A stretch of 64,000 nucleotides of DNA from Oopsacas minuta (Eukaryota; Porifera; Hexactinellida; Lyssacinosida; Leucopsacidae), in assembly GCA_024704765.1 (NCBI GenBank), contig JAKMXF010000321.1:930001-994000 (forward strand), read 5' to 3'. The position numbers and the translations under genes were made by a program. The notes beneath the pieces were generated by a model. It saw only the letters and a list, made by a program, of their open reading frames with translations. It did no database searches and had not been told where the DNA came from. Of the stretch, positions 1-10,593 are shown piece after piece (position 1 is the stretch's first letter; every line of letters begins with the position of its first letter).

Positions 1-3000
1 TTTATCTTCAGATTTAGTGGAAAGAATTGTATCCAGAGCACTGGTGATATCATGAGTAGCTTTTTCCATAGGAACAATACTTGATCTCTCAAAACTATCA
101 TCAAACTGGGTAGAGTTCATGGTTATAGTCAGCTGGCTGGGATTAGGCTTGACAGAGGGTGTCTGTGCATTTGTTGTTGTTGGTATTTCTTTTATAGAGA
201 ATTTAGGAAACCAACCATATTTATCGTTATAAGAACCGTACAGCCATTTGCTCTGAGTCTTCTCTTTAGTTACAGTTATGATTGCACCTTTCTCAAAGTT
301 AAGCTGCTCTGTAGTGCGTCCTTTATAGTTCACCTTAGCTTCCACCTGATAAGAATCCACTACTTGTTCATCAGGATCCTTCCCTCCAAGCGCAGATCTC
401 GGGAGATACTTCTGTGGCTGTGCGTATATATCCTCAACTGGTTTGCTATTTTGTGTTTCTACCAGCTCTTTGTTGTTATCAGAATAAGGTACTGGGATAG
501 GAGGAGCTGTACGTAAAGGGAGTTTCTGTACATAACTCTCCGGTACGATTCCACACTTCCCGTTAACCTCTGCTCCAACCCAACCATCATCTGGTCCATC
601 ATACTCTGACCTCCAGCTGAGTACATCTCCCTTCTTGAAGCTGAGCACCCCCTCCTCATTAGCCTCGAAGTCATACAGAGCAGAGAGCCTGTGGGAAGAA
701 CTAGGGGCGCTAGCAACAAGAGAGGAGTTCGGTTTAGAAGCAGGGTATTTTGTAGGTTTGGGAGGTTTAGTTATGCTCAAGTCATCAATTCCCACCTGCT
801 GATACAGAATGTTATCTTGTACAGAGGTCAAATCACTTTCACTACTAACAAACATAGAGGCAGGTCTCTGTGTAGCCTTCTCGCTTGCTAGCTGCTTAGC
901 TGATTTAGCATACTCTAATAATGTATTGCTATCTACGTAGGTATCGTATTGAGGTGTAGGATTTGTGTGGATAGGAGGAGAGGTGCTTGGGATTATTTTC
1001 TCATTTGGCGAAACAAATATGTCCTCTTTTTGAATTTGTTGTTGTTGTTTCTTGTTTCTGTGTTTTTGTCTTGGTTTTTGCTTTAGTTGTTCTAGACTCT
1101 TGTGTTGTTGATTAGGTTGTTGTGCGGAATTCATTTTCGTCGGGGTTGTATTGAAAAGGGCATTGCCAGCTGTTTCATACAAAGACTCAATTTTAACCTG
1201 AGGTTTAGCCACAGAAGGCACTTTAATAACTTTATTCTGATCAACAACTGGTTGAGTTGAGGTGAATATATTCATTAGATCTGTACTAGTATCCGTAGCA
1301 TGTTCATCAGCACTAGTGACACCTAAACTGCCGAAAGGATCGAATTTGAAACCAGACTGTGTTTGTACAGGTTTAGCTACAGGGATTTGTATTTGTTTAT
1401 TCTCTATTGACGTAATGCTCTTCTGTCTGTTAGCAAAGAATGAATTTACTTCCAACTGCTTCTTCCTGACACCAGATTCCATGCTCTGCACCTTCTTCTT
1501 AGCATCTTGAGTCTGTTTACGGACGCTAGCTAGATGAGTTTGTACTGAAGCTAAGTTGTCCTTAGCTATCTGCTCGCTAACATCTAGAGATACCTTGTGT
1601 CTACGATTATTCTCAATAGCAGTGTTAAGCTGTGTTACATTCTCACTGAGTGTATCATGATTCTTGAGAGACTCTGATTGAACATTTTCTCTGGACTTGA
1701 GATGTTTCTTAAGCAGCTCCTTACGACTGATAAGAGAAGTTAGTCTATTTGTTTGTGTCTTCAGTTGAGCTTGTAGAGATGTCTTGTCCTGTTGGCTGTT
1801 AGTTTCGGTCTCAGGACTTTGTTCCGATTGCAACTCTCTTTTAAGACTAGTCGTAAACTGCTCTTGATGCCAGAGACGAGACTCTAGGTCCACTTTACGC
1901 ATGTCTAAGTGTTCTTCTTCCGCTTGTAAGGAAGAAGCCTGACTTTTTAGAGAGTCTAACTCTTCATTCAGTCTCTTCCTTTCCTGTTCCAACTGCTCAC
2001 GTCTGATTCTTACACGCTCCCGTTCTTGATCCAACTTTATCTCCTTTATAGAGTTAGTGCGCCTTCTCTCATGCTCAGCTCTCTCTCTGTCTACTCGTAT
2101 CTTCTCCTCTGATTGCCTCTTCTGTAAAATCTCAGAAGCACGTTTGTCTTCTTGCTGGAATAGTTCACTCTTTCGTTTCTGCAGGAACTGCTGACCACGT
2201 AGGAAGTTCTCCCGCTTCATGTCCTCCAGACTGAGCTTCCTGGTCCTTCTGACGGTCTCAGATGAATCATCAGAGAACATCCCTAGTCCAAGCTCGCTCC
2301 ACTGCTTTCCGGTGTCTGTCTGTTTGTACATATCCATAGGAAACACACTAGACATAGACAGAGGCTGCTGTGGGATTGGAGCGGGTTGTAAAGATAGGTT
2401 TGATTGAGAGGGTAGGAATGTGTCAGAGGATAGGAGTAAGCCTCCCTGTGCTTGAGGAGGTGAGGGAGAGTTCTTGAATGACAGAGGTAAAGTGGATGTT
2501 TGAGAGGCAGAAGGTAAGAGGTAGTGAGGCAGCTTGTCAGGGAGTGTCAGCCCTTGTTTAATACAATCGATCAGATGCATTGTGAGTACAAACTCGAAGG
2601 AATTTAATCTCCCATCTTTATCAATATCAGATAACTCCCATATCTTTCCTAATGTTGTGTGAGAGAGAAATGATTTAGACATAGAAGCCTTGACTTGTAC
2701 TCCATTCAGGAAACCACTACGTGCTGTATCTAGAGTGTTGAACTGTTGAATGTACTTACGTCTTATGTTAGTGTCAATAGCAGGTAGATTAGAACTGTCA
2801 GGAGAACTGACACGGTTATAGGAGGGTTGAGAGGTCAGATTCAAGACAGCAAGGGGAGTAGAGGGTGTGCCTAATGGAGCGGGATAAGTAGGTGAGATAG
2901 GCCTTGAGGGGGTGATTAGAACCTCTCGTGGGATGAAGGAGGGTAGAGGATTACCTTTACGTACATTCTTCATTATAGACATTGCTAACTGAAACTGAGT

Positions 3001-3204
3001 GTAGGTAATACTCCCTTTCTTCTCTTGATCTACTAAGCTCCATATTTTCCCTAGCTGTTCGACTGATAGACCGGAAGTGAGAAAGAAGGAGTGAACTTTG
3101 TCTCCAGACAGAGGTTCAAGTGTGTTACCAACAAGCTCAATGTATTTCTGCTGGAATTGAGCTGATTCTTGTGGAGTGATGGAGAAGGCAGAGCTATTCA
3201 TCAT
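1..3204 (-). CDS. ITSN: Intersectin-like endocytic scaffold, N-terminal 1068 residues (3' part beyond the window)
   Basis: The reading frame is open for 1068 codons from the ATG at 3204 down to base 1, with no intron and no stop; an in-frame TAG lies four codons upstream of the tandem ATGATG, which fixes the start. Domains in order: EH1 (about residues 8-95, degenerate EF loop), EH2 (about 143-235, canonical EF-hand loop DIDKDGRLNSFE at 193-204), a long charged coiled coil (about 329-575), a Gln/Ser/Pro-rich linker, SH3-1 (about 840-895, ALYDF and DDGWVGA) and SH3-2 (about 951-1008). This EH-EH-coil-SH3 order is diagnostic of intersectin, which links clathrin-coat adaptors to dynamin and actin regulators at the plasma membrane. 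Family members carry five SH3 domains, sometimes with DH-PH-C2; the rest would lie outside the window. A lack of introns over 3.2 kb is unusual for this gene. Confidence 0.93.
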   Translation of the reverse strand, partial: MMNSSAFSITPQESAQFQQKYIELVGNTLEPLSGDKVHSFFLTSGLSVEQLGKIWSLVDQEKKGSITYTQFQLAMSIMKNVRKGNPLPSFIPREVLITPSRPISPTYPAPLGTPSTPLAVLNLTSQPSYNRVSSPDSSNLPAIDTNIRRKYIQQFNTLDTARSGFLNGVQVKASMSKSFLSHTTLGKIWELSDIDKDGRLNSFEFVLTMHLIDCIKQGLTLPDKLPHYLLPSASQTSTLPLSFKNSPSPPQAQGGLLLSSDTFLPSQSNLSLQPAPIPQQPLSMSSVFPMDMYKQTDTGKQWSELGLGMFSDDSSETVRRTRKLSLEDMKRENFLRGQQFLQKRKSELFQQEDKRASEILQKRQSEEKIRVDRERAEHERRRTNSIKEIKLDQERERVRIRREQLEQERKRLNEELDSLKSQASSLQAEEEHLDMRKVDLESRLWHQEQFTTSLKRELQSEQSPETETNSQQDKTSLQAQLKTQTNRLTSLISRKELLKKHLKSRENVQSESLKNHDTLSENVTQLNTAIENNRRHKVSLDVSEQIAKDNLASVQTHLASVRKQTQDAKKKVQSMESGVRKKQLEVNSFFANRQKSITSIENKQIQIPVAKPVQTQSGFKFDPFGSLGVTSADEHATDTSTDLMNIFTSTQPVVDQNKVIKVPSVAKPQVKIESLYETAGNALFNTTPTKMNSAQQPNQQHKSLEQLKQKPRQKHRNKKQQQQIQKEDIFVSPNEKIIPSTSPPIHTNPTPQYDTYVDSNTLLEYAKSAKQLASEKATQRPASMFVSSESDLTSVQDNILYQQVGIDDLSITKPPKPTKYPASKPNSSLVASAPSSSHRLSALYDFEANEEGVLSFKKGDVLSWRSEYDGPDDGWVGAEVNGKCGIVPESYVQKLPLRTAPPIPVPYSDNNKELVETQNSKPVEDIYAQPQKYLPRSALGGKDPDEQVVDSYQVEAKVNYKGRTTEQLNFEKGAIITVTKEKTQSKWLYGSYNDKYGWFPKFSIKEIPTTTNAQTPSVKPNPSQLTITMNSTQFDDSFERSSIVPMEKATHDITSALDTILSTKSEDK

Positions 3205-6200
3205 TTCAAGAGGCTAGTAATCTGAATAATCCAAAACTAATCAAGGATAATAATGACTACAGTATTCCCTGAATAAGCGTCGAGGTGTTTATTTATTTAG
3301 TGAGCTTATTATCGTTTAACTTTTTTACAATTTCTGAAAATACAAATGATCTTTGGAAACAGATTATCCAAATTTATTGCATTGCCTAACGAGGAGTCAT
3401 TTTATCAAGGAATTATTCTAGAGGGCGGTAATGAAATTGTATACGCTAGTCTTGGTCTTCGAGGCTTTTTCAAGCCCCGGCGCTTATTCAAGGAAATATG
3501 TATTTGTATACGACTTCATTACTTTACGCTGTGTCTGTGATAATATAAACATTCCAAGTTCAGGGGCATGACTTGTCAGACTTTAGACGTACGCTCGGTT
3601 ACTTTAATCATCCCTAAAATGTAGGTATTTCATTCAATCCCCATTCGGAAAGAAGTACAATCAAATAGTACATAACAGTTTATCTTTCCCTAAGGAGTAC
3701 ATCTTATCCAAATTCCACAGTAGATATTTGCAACATCGTTATAGATTCCGAGCGTAATTTTGTAATTTTTGAATAAAAAACGAGGTAAAAAGCACAACTA
3801 CTTAACAATCATCAGCTGGTGAATATCGCTGTATGAAAATTCTTATGATCAACTATAATTGACCATCTTCTCAAAATTGTGTCTCAATGGGAACTAAACA
3901 AAAGGCGCTAATAGAAGCAAAAATAAACGGTGACCCCAGAAGATTTTCGCCAAATTCATGGAAATTTTCATTTACAATGGAACCTCGTTAATACGGACAC
4001 GGCTAATGGATATTAATAACAATAGTTAGCTATAATCAGATCCTTACAATGGTTATCCAATTGGGATTACTCCAGAGAAAGCGAAGAATTTTGGACATTT
4101 GAATTCAAGATGCTCTATTACTCAGATATACATAGCTGACGAGAGAATCTGATGAATTTTGCTTAAACCTACCTGAGTTGTCTTGGGAACCGATTTCAAT
4201 TTCCATTCCCACAAGAGGTCTATGGGAATTCCCATGTTGGAGACCCATAGGTAAAAACGATTCCCATTCTCGTCTGAAAATTTATAGGAAATCCCGTGGA
4301 ATTAAATGGGGGTTGGGAATGGGGATTGAATTTCCACTCCCAGCACATGGTTAGATGGAAAATATACCAAACGATGGAGTTTGGTGAACTTAGATTAAAG
4401 TGTTAGTAGAATTGCAATACTCTTCAAATATTCTTATATTAATATTTTGTAAAACTCAGCTGGTGAATAGTGATATACGTACATGAAAATTTAATGTACG
4501 TTTCTAATTAGGAAGAAGATATGACTTACAAAAGTATACAGAATAGATTGAAAATTCTGCGCACAAGTTATGGCATCCTGATCATTTAAACCTTACAGGC
4601 CATGATTCTTCCACCCCGGACCATTTAAAGCGTTACAGCACCAAAGTCCTAACATTTGTCACTTATTTCGAAGCCGATATGGGGGTACCCCAAAAAATTC
4701 AAATTAATAATTATAATTTGGGTGGCCTTTCCAAATTGAATATACGTTGAATAACTTAAATATTTTGGGGAGTCCCTCATTCGAGAGAACAAATTGAGAT
4801 TAGTTGTTCATTAATATGAAGTAAGTTAAATACACAGGTTATGGGATGGACAAATTTGCGGTGCCTTACGAGTGTTTTACTGTACCGACTATACTACTAT
4901 ATAGCAGTGGTCCTCAATCGGTGTGCCTCAGAACGTTGTTAAGTATGCCACCAACATTACACTGATGTATAACAAAGTTGTTTAATATGATTTCATGTGC
5001 TTAGTTCTAGCCCTCTGTACTTGAAAATGCTAAAAGTCAACAAGAACTAATCCTTAAACACCAATATTTTGAGAATTATAATGAATATGATATCTGCAAG
5101 ATTTATAGTGCGTCATATCTAGTTCATTATATGTAGATTTCTTTAGGCAGAAAATATGAATAGAGAAAAAGAAATTACTATAACAACAATTATACATCAT
5201 TTCATCTATATTTCGAGTACAGTCGAAAGCAGTTTACTTTATTTTCATGCTCAGATTGTAAGAATGTGATATTTCCATGCATCTTCCTTGGGGTTTTCTT
5301 ACTAAATCTTCTGCAAAGAAATAGTAAGCAAAAACCGGTTTCGGCTGTATGTCACTGCATTGGGGTACAGTAGGATAATGTCTATTCGGGATAGATCGCT
5401 TTTTATTGGAAACTCTGACAAAATACCTCATTGAGGCCTTTTTGTTTATACTCGGCAGAAATAATCTAATCACATTTTCGCACTATATTTCAATGAATTA
5501 ATTATACTGCGAGATACGCTACGCATCATGAAAAGAATAATTGCTTGTTTAATATACAACGAGTTTGTTATTTTACTTGCATAATACGTTCTATTAGATA
5601 TTTGTATGTTATACAGCAAATTTTACAGAATGACTTAGTGGTATCACGTTACTGTATAGGAATAGTCCTCTGATGTATTCTACAAATTATATGAATGTTA
5701 ATTCATTAATATTTCTTTCTAAAATATTTTAGTCTTGTAAGTTTCACTTTGTGATATTACGGAATAACCAGTCGGATGTATTATTATATTTATGTGAGAA
5801 TTGGCCTGAATACCAAAGTCCCACATGATTGTTGTCAGGGGTTTGGTTTCGAATGTAACAAAGTACTTCAACCAAAACAATTTGATTATAAGCTACTTTG
5901 GAACTCGTATAAGACATACTCCTTAAGGAAACAGAAATTAGTATGCAGCAGGGATGTAAACAACTAAACTGTTAACAGTCAACGGAAAAGTTGTTGCTAA
6001 ATATTATCTATCTATTATATCACCTAAATTTTTAGAGCATTTTGGCTGTAAAGTTGATACAATCCCCATTCGGATAATAGGCAGGTATTATATAAGAACG
6101 CTGCATACGCCTAAGTGATAAGATTTTCAAATGAATTTGAGCTCAGGCGTATAAAAATTTTGGCTCAAATGATTTCGACTTTATAATCTATGAGAATTAC

Positions 6201-6527
6201 CCTCAAGGTCTTGAGAATACTGATCTACTACAGTGGATGCCTGTCATGAGAACATAGTCGAGAATTGCATATAATGTTCTTATAACCGACATGTCGCATA
6301 CAATGGATATCGCTCATAGGAACCAGAGTTGTACGCGGGCCGAAATTTGTAACCGCGGTACGCAACTAAATAGTTCAGCCCGCTAGAAACCCGCCTAATA
6401 TTTTGACTCGCTTTGTAAACTACTTACTATAGAAATAATAAGTAAACTAAATTTCTATGAAAAGGAGAGTTATTGATGAGATGAATGGTAGGTTTATTTT
6501 GTATTGATAGAACTAATTAGATTGTAG
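3205..6527. other. Intergenic region without a supported gene
   Basis: AT-rich spacer between the divergent intersectin and GIMAP-like genes; both promoters should lie here. Reading frames are short and show no protein signature. Around 4190-4350 a stretch is rich in repeated TTCCCA/GGGAATT words. A pogo-like terminus starts near 3973. No TATA box can be assigned with confidence. Confidence 0.6.
3973..4010 (+). repeat. Left terminus of a pogo/Tc1-like DNA transposon (remnant)
   Basis: The bases TACAATGGAACCTCGTTAAT match the terminal theme (TACAGTGGAACCT...) of the better preserved element at 38572-39207. No matching right end was found close by, so this is probably a solo end or a decayed copy. 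Confidence 0.4.
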
Positions 6528-7637
6528 ATGGCAACTTCAGGACCCAGTTCAAACATTGAATTTGAAGATTATTTTGAGATAGAGAAGCCATCTCATTATG
6601 ACATTTCATTACTATTTATCGGAGCAACTGGAGCTGGTAAAAGTACTCTTTGTAACTTTCTTGTAAAAAGCCAATTTTTTGAGGCTAAATCCAGTATGAA
6701 ATCTGTTACCAATATTACGAAAAGCTATTTCTTCGAATTTAATGGAAAGATATTTAAAGTAATTGACTGTCCAGGATTTGTAGACATAGATGAGGAAACA
6801 TCCGAAGTATTGAGTGAGATCTGTAGAGCAGGGATATTAGCTCGTGATGGATTGGATGCAATTGTGTTTGTGATAAACGGAAGTGATAGGTTTTCTGATA
6901 AGAGACACGAACAAGCAATCTACATCCTCAACACTCTTGGAGATACGTTTTGGAAGTATTCATTCATCATCTTCACTCATGAAGCTAAGATGACAGATTC
7001 TCAAAACGAATCCAGTGAGTCTTTTTTGCAATCCTACATTGACAGTCCTGGATGCTCTGATATATTCATGAAAATATTTAATCGAGTAGATAAGCGTTAT
7101 ATGAAAATAGAGTTAATGTCCCCAGAATACTCACAGAGCAATGAGTATTGGGAGAAAAAAGTAATCGAGCTAGTAGATCACATAAGTGTTATTAATTCAA
7201 TGAATAAATCAATCCGTTTTAATTGCGACTTAATGATCAAAGGCAAGGAGCTTTATGTCAATTCCTATAAACTTCTTATGAAGAAAATATCATTGTTGAA
7301 TGAAGTTGAAGTGCTCAAATATCAAATAGAAATGTGTAATCAAGGAACTCAAAAGCTAGATGAAATGCAGACTAGCTTGTCTGGTCAGGAAGGGTTTACT
7401 CAAGAAATGGTCACTTTGCAACAACAGATAAGTGAAAATGAGACCAAGCGTAAAGATACTGAAAAGAGACTGGAGAACGCCCAGCAGGAAATCAAGAATA
7501 CACAAAGTGAGGTGTCTAATAATACCAAGACTTTTATGGAGAAGAACATAAAGAAATTATTAGGTTTTGGTGGTGTAGCTACTGTAGCTACTGTTGTAAC
7601 ACTCTTTGGAATAGGTGCCCTAAAAGTTATGAAATAA
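6528..7637 (+). CDS. GIMAP/AIG1-type GTPase with C-terminal membrane anchor
   Basis: Single 369-codon exon starting at ATG 6528, directly preceded by GATTGTAG, which could be a splice acceptor for a 5' leader exon. The G domain shows G1 GATGAGKST (residues 32-40), a threonine-rich switch region (about 60-64) and G3 DCPGF (80-84). The AIG1-like stretch before G4 (FIIFTHEAK, 147-154) replaces the usual T/R-K-D type motif. Residues about 255-335 form a Gln/Glu/Lys-rich coiled coil, and about 341-365 form a hydrophobic Gly/Val/Ala-rich helix near the C-terminus, as in tail-anchored GIMAP proteins. AIG1/GIMAP proteins are septin-like GTPases that assemble on membranes; in animals and plants they are tied to immunity and cell survival. 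The local role here is unknown. Family assignment is firm, exact orthology is not. Confidence 0.85.
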   Translation: MATSGPSSNIEFEDYFEIEKPSHYDISLLFIGATGAGKSTLCNFLVKSQFFEAKSSMKSVTNITKSYFFEFNGKIFKVIDCPGFVDIDEETSEVLSEICRAGILARDGLDAIVFVINGSDRFSDKRHEQAIYILNTLGDTFWKYSFIIFTHEAKMTDSQNESSESFLQSYIDSPGCSDIFMKIFNRVDKRYMKIELMSPEYSQSNEYWEKKVIELVDHISVINSMNKSIRFNCDLMIKGKELYVNSYKLLMKKISLLNEVEVLKYQIEMCNQGTQKLDEMQTSLSGQEGFTQEMVTLQQQISENETKRKDTEKRLENAQQEIKNTQSEVSNNTKTFMEKNIKKLLGFGGVATVATVVTLFGIGALKVMK

Positions 7638-7764
7638 TAATAATAATACTAATTTCATCCCAATGAATCTCATTCATATATATTGTATTATATGTTCTGG
7701 TAGTGAGGTCTGTTAACAGCGTTGTGTGTATTCTGGTTAGTTTATGTCACTATTGATTTATTCT

Positions 7765-7919
7765 AAGGTTGAAACCGATGGAAACGAATATCTATATTCA
7801 TGAATAGCAAACTAACTAAATACTGATATTACTCAGTTTGCCCAACCGAATACCGTACTAATAATCGGTTGGTAACCGAATATTGAACTATTCGCCAAAT
7901 ATTATTCGGTTACAACCTT
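7765..7919. mobile_element. Short palindromic MITE (hAT-like), copy 1
   Basis: The element begins AAGGTTGAAACCGA and ends with the near reverse complement TCGGTTACAACCTT, with internal runs of repeated ACCGAATA words. The bases TTTATTC occur just outside both ends, consistent with a target-site duplication. A second copy lies at 38884-39026. It sits between the GIMAP-like gene and the broken 7TM exon. Confidence 0.7.
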
Positions 7920-8053
7920 GGTTTATTCACAACTGTAAAATACAAAAGAGATTAGTAAATAGGATGCAAACAGATAATTCATACGATTGCATGCATCGCC
8001 TCTTCTTGAAAAATGAATCAATCTCAAGGAATGTTATTTTTCTTATTTTTCAG

Positions 8054-8835
8054 TTTCGAGCTGAGCTATTGCTCAACTATAAACATTTTCGGGTTTTTGA
8101 ATCTCTTTTATAATTCTGATGATATCTTGATCTCAATTGGTTCTAACTGCACATTACAAACGGGGACATTTCTAGGGAATGCATATGACACGAGATTTGG
8201 TATGATTGCTCTTAATGCTCTTTCAATTTTTAGAGAATTTTCGTTTTGCATGATGATTTGGTTTTTCGGTGCATCTCTTCTCCATTTGAGTTTTGCTGCT
8301 AGAAATCAGCTGAAAATGAGAACAGTTCTTCACTTCATCTTGTTAGGAATAGTTATCAATATAGCCTTCACAATAATTAGACTAATTCCATCTACTAGCA
8401 TATTCGGTAAAATAGCTCAAAGCTTGATGGATCAAATCAGTTTGTTTATTGTGCTCTATATCGCTAACAAGAAATTCTTTCCTGTCATGAATAGTCGTGT
8501 CATAGATGCATACCATCTCCATAATCCCAAATTACAGCATCAACAAAAATAATGGCTAAAACAATATAAAGTACTTGTTTTTGTTTTCTTATTTACTTTT
8601 GAATTATATATTCTAAACGGTTTAATCTTTTACAACTTGTTAGTTATTTTTGAATCTATCTGTGTGAATACTTGTTGGTTTCATGTGACTTATCATCTTC
8701 CTATGTTCACAATACCAGAGTCTACATTTTATACTCTTGATATAATCAGCAGTTACTTTGTAAAATTGGTACACATAGCTGACCTGATTATATATCTCAA
8801 TTTTTATCATCGTGGTGATTTTCGTAAAATTCTTA
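8054..8835 (+). pseudogene. Seven-helix receptor exon interrupted by one in-frame stop
   Basis: A strong acceptor (long T-rich tract ending TTTTTCAG at 8053) and a canonical donor GTAAGT at 8836 bracket one frame that is open for 782 bases except for a single TAA at 8550-8552. Read through that stop, the frame encodes about five or six hydrophobic helices. The last runs into LIIYLNFYHRGDFRKIL, which looks like GPCR TM7 plus helix 8. Helix spacing resembles the orphan 7TM genes at 13.1 and 47.6 kb. No TM1 exon or C-terminal exon could be placed. An ATG at 8013 lies inside the polypyrimidine tract and is unlikely to be the start. Most likely a nonsense-mutated or decaying receptor gene; a variable allele, stop readthrough or a missed intron are alternatives. 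Confidence 0.55.
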
Positions 8836-9785
8836 GTAAGTTAAACTACAAAACTAACAAAATCAGATGCAAGTGCGTCCATTGGCCCCTAGTTTGGATA
8901 CCTGGATAGTTTGGACCTCCAGGTTTAGAGGCTGTAACCGTATTTAGTGAAAGTAATTTCGTGTGTTACCACGTCCTCCAGCTTCAGCTTTGATTTCGTC
9001 TAGGTAAAATCGGAGCCAATATATGCGTCTATTGAAAGCTGTCTTATCAGAATCCTAAATTGATTCATGAGAATACTCTCTACAAGAGCTAATGTGCCAT
9101 TGAGAGCCATTGCATATTGACTAAAATGTCCAAGATTTTTGGAAATATAACCGTTACTTACGAGATACAACCTGTCAGACAAATTTCCAATAAATTTGTC
9201 TGATTATCTAAAAGTATGTATCCAGGACAAGAAACAGAAAAAGTAGACAACCAACTAGACAATGGACATATAGTGAAACATTTCCAAGCTTCGGCAAAAT
9301 CCTGGACTGTCCAGGACAAAACTATATTTCTGGTCACCTTCGATAACATCTATATCTTGACAAGCAACCAAAAGTAGTCCGGTCGAACCACTTTTGGCGT
9401 GTGAGAAGTCTCAATGCTACTTACGTTACTTTTACCTACTGAGTAGGAGGATATACCCCTGACTGTTTCCAATGCCAAGGGGGTGAGAAGTTTATGACAA
9501 AACTGGGGGCTCAAACCCGCTATGACCTCCTACTTTTGGCGCCTATGTCCCAGCATATCACTCATAAGTTTGATAAACGGTTGTTGCGAAAAGGCCTTAG
9601 GTTCTGCAATCAGAATACCATGAATATTAGAAACACATATATACAATTAATCTGATCAAAAGAATACTAAAGTATGAAAATATACAGATTGTTAAAAAAG
9701 GGAAATTCAAAAATAAAGACAGATACATTATATGCAGATTCAAATACATAAAAGGCGTTAGAGATCAAAATAACTGAATGCATTT
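8836..9785. other. Intergenic region, no supported gene
   Basis: No convincing coding frame. A last exon for the broken receptor upstream would have to lie here but cannot be identified. Frames on the minus strand at 9000-9350 are short and carry no family signature. Confidence 0.5.
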
Positions 9786-10593
9786 CTAATCGGAGTCACA
9801 CAATACTACAACTCTACCCTCATCGCCTACTGTGACTCCAGTAGGATCTTTGGAAACTTGCATCTTATGAATCAATCCGAATCCAGAGTTGAAGATAGCA
9901 ACACAATTAGAATACCAATCTGTAATTAGAATATAGCCAGATTTGTCAACGAATATTGAGAGGGGAGTAACGATTTGATTTCCTAGTCCTCGAGAAATTA
10001 TACTTTTCGCAGGTACGTGATCAGGACGATTGAAGAGATGAACACAAGGATTAGATTCATCCAGAACATAAACATATTTTCGAGAAAGTTTTATATTAAT
10101 AGGCTTATGGAGAATAAAGTTACCAAATTGACATTTGTATTTAAATTCCTTGGTGAGTACCTGAACTCGATGGTTTAAAAAACCACAAATGTAAGTCTCT
10201 TCACTAACGTCATCAAATAGTTAGACCCATGGGTTGGTTGAATTCTAATTCTCCACATCCAAATTTACCAATTAGAGAAACAAACTTGCCACTGAGCTGA
10301 TAATGTAGGATACCATAATTACTATGCGTAATAAGAATTTTGTCTTTACAAATAGCTAAGCATCTAGGGTTATTTATCATTCCTTCGCTAAGTTTCGGAA
10401 ATTTGAATACATACTTTGCGTTACTGTCAAATACTTTGATATAATGATTGTTGTGATCTGTAATATAAATATTCCCAGTTTTTCTGTCAATAGTAATACC
10501 AAAAGGAAAGTCAAGATGTTCATCACCCCATCCTCTCTTAGAAAGGCTCACTAGAGGAAGTTTCTTGCTTTTATAATCAATAGTACTATTCAC
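9786..10593 (-). pseudogene. NHL-repeat (TRIM-NHL-like) propeller fragment broken by a one-base frameshift
   Basis: From 10593 to 10216 one frame encodes NHL blades (FPFGITIDRKTGNIYITD, then CLAICKDKILITHSNYG, then FNQPMGLTI) and hits TGA at 10215-10213. Dropping one T of the TTT run at 10217-10215 restores a frame of 143 codons to a TAG at 9786. That frame continues the same blade (DDVSEETYICGFLNHRVQVL) and adds about three more (for example LSIFVDKSGYILITDW). Blade logic therefore places the lesion inside a repeat. The frame has no ATG. A possible acceptor (GTACAG) lies about 30 bases upstream, so RING/B-box exons, if any, would be to the right and were not found. NHL propellers bind RNA or protein, often in E3 ligases. 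Pseudogene, allele, sequence error or +1 frameshifting are all open. Confidence 0.65.

Noticed and set aside
8013-8053. ATG at 8013 as start of the 7TM-like protein
   Set aside because: The 40 bases after it are a polypyrimidine tract ending in CAG, so this is much more likely intron sequence.
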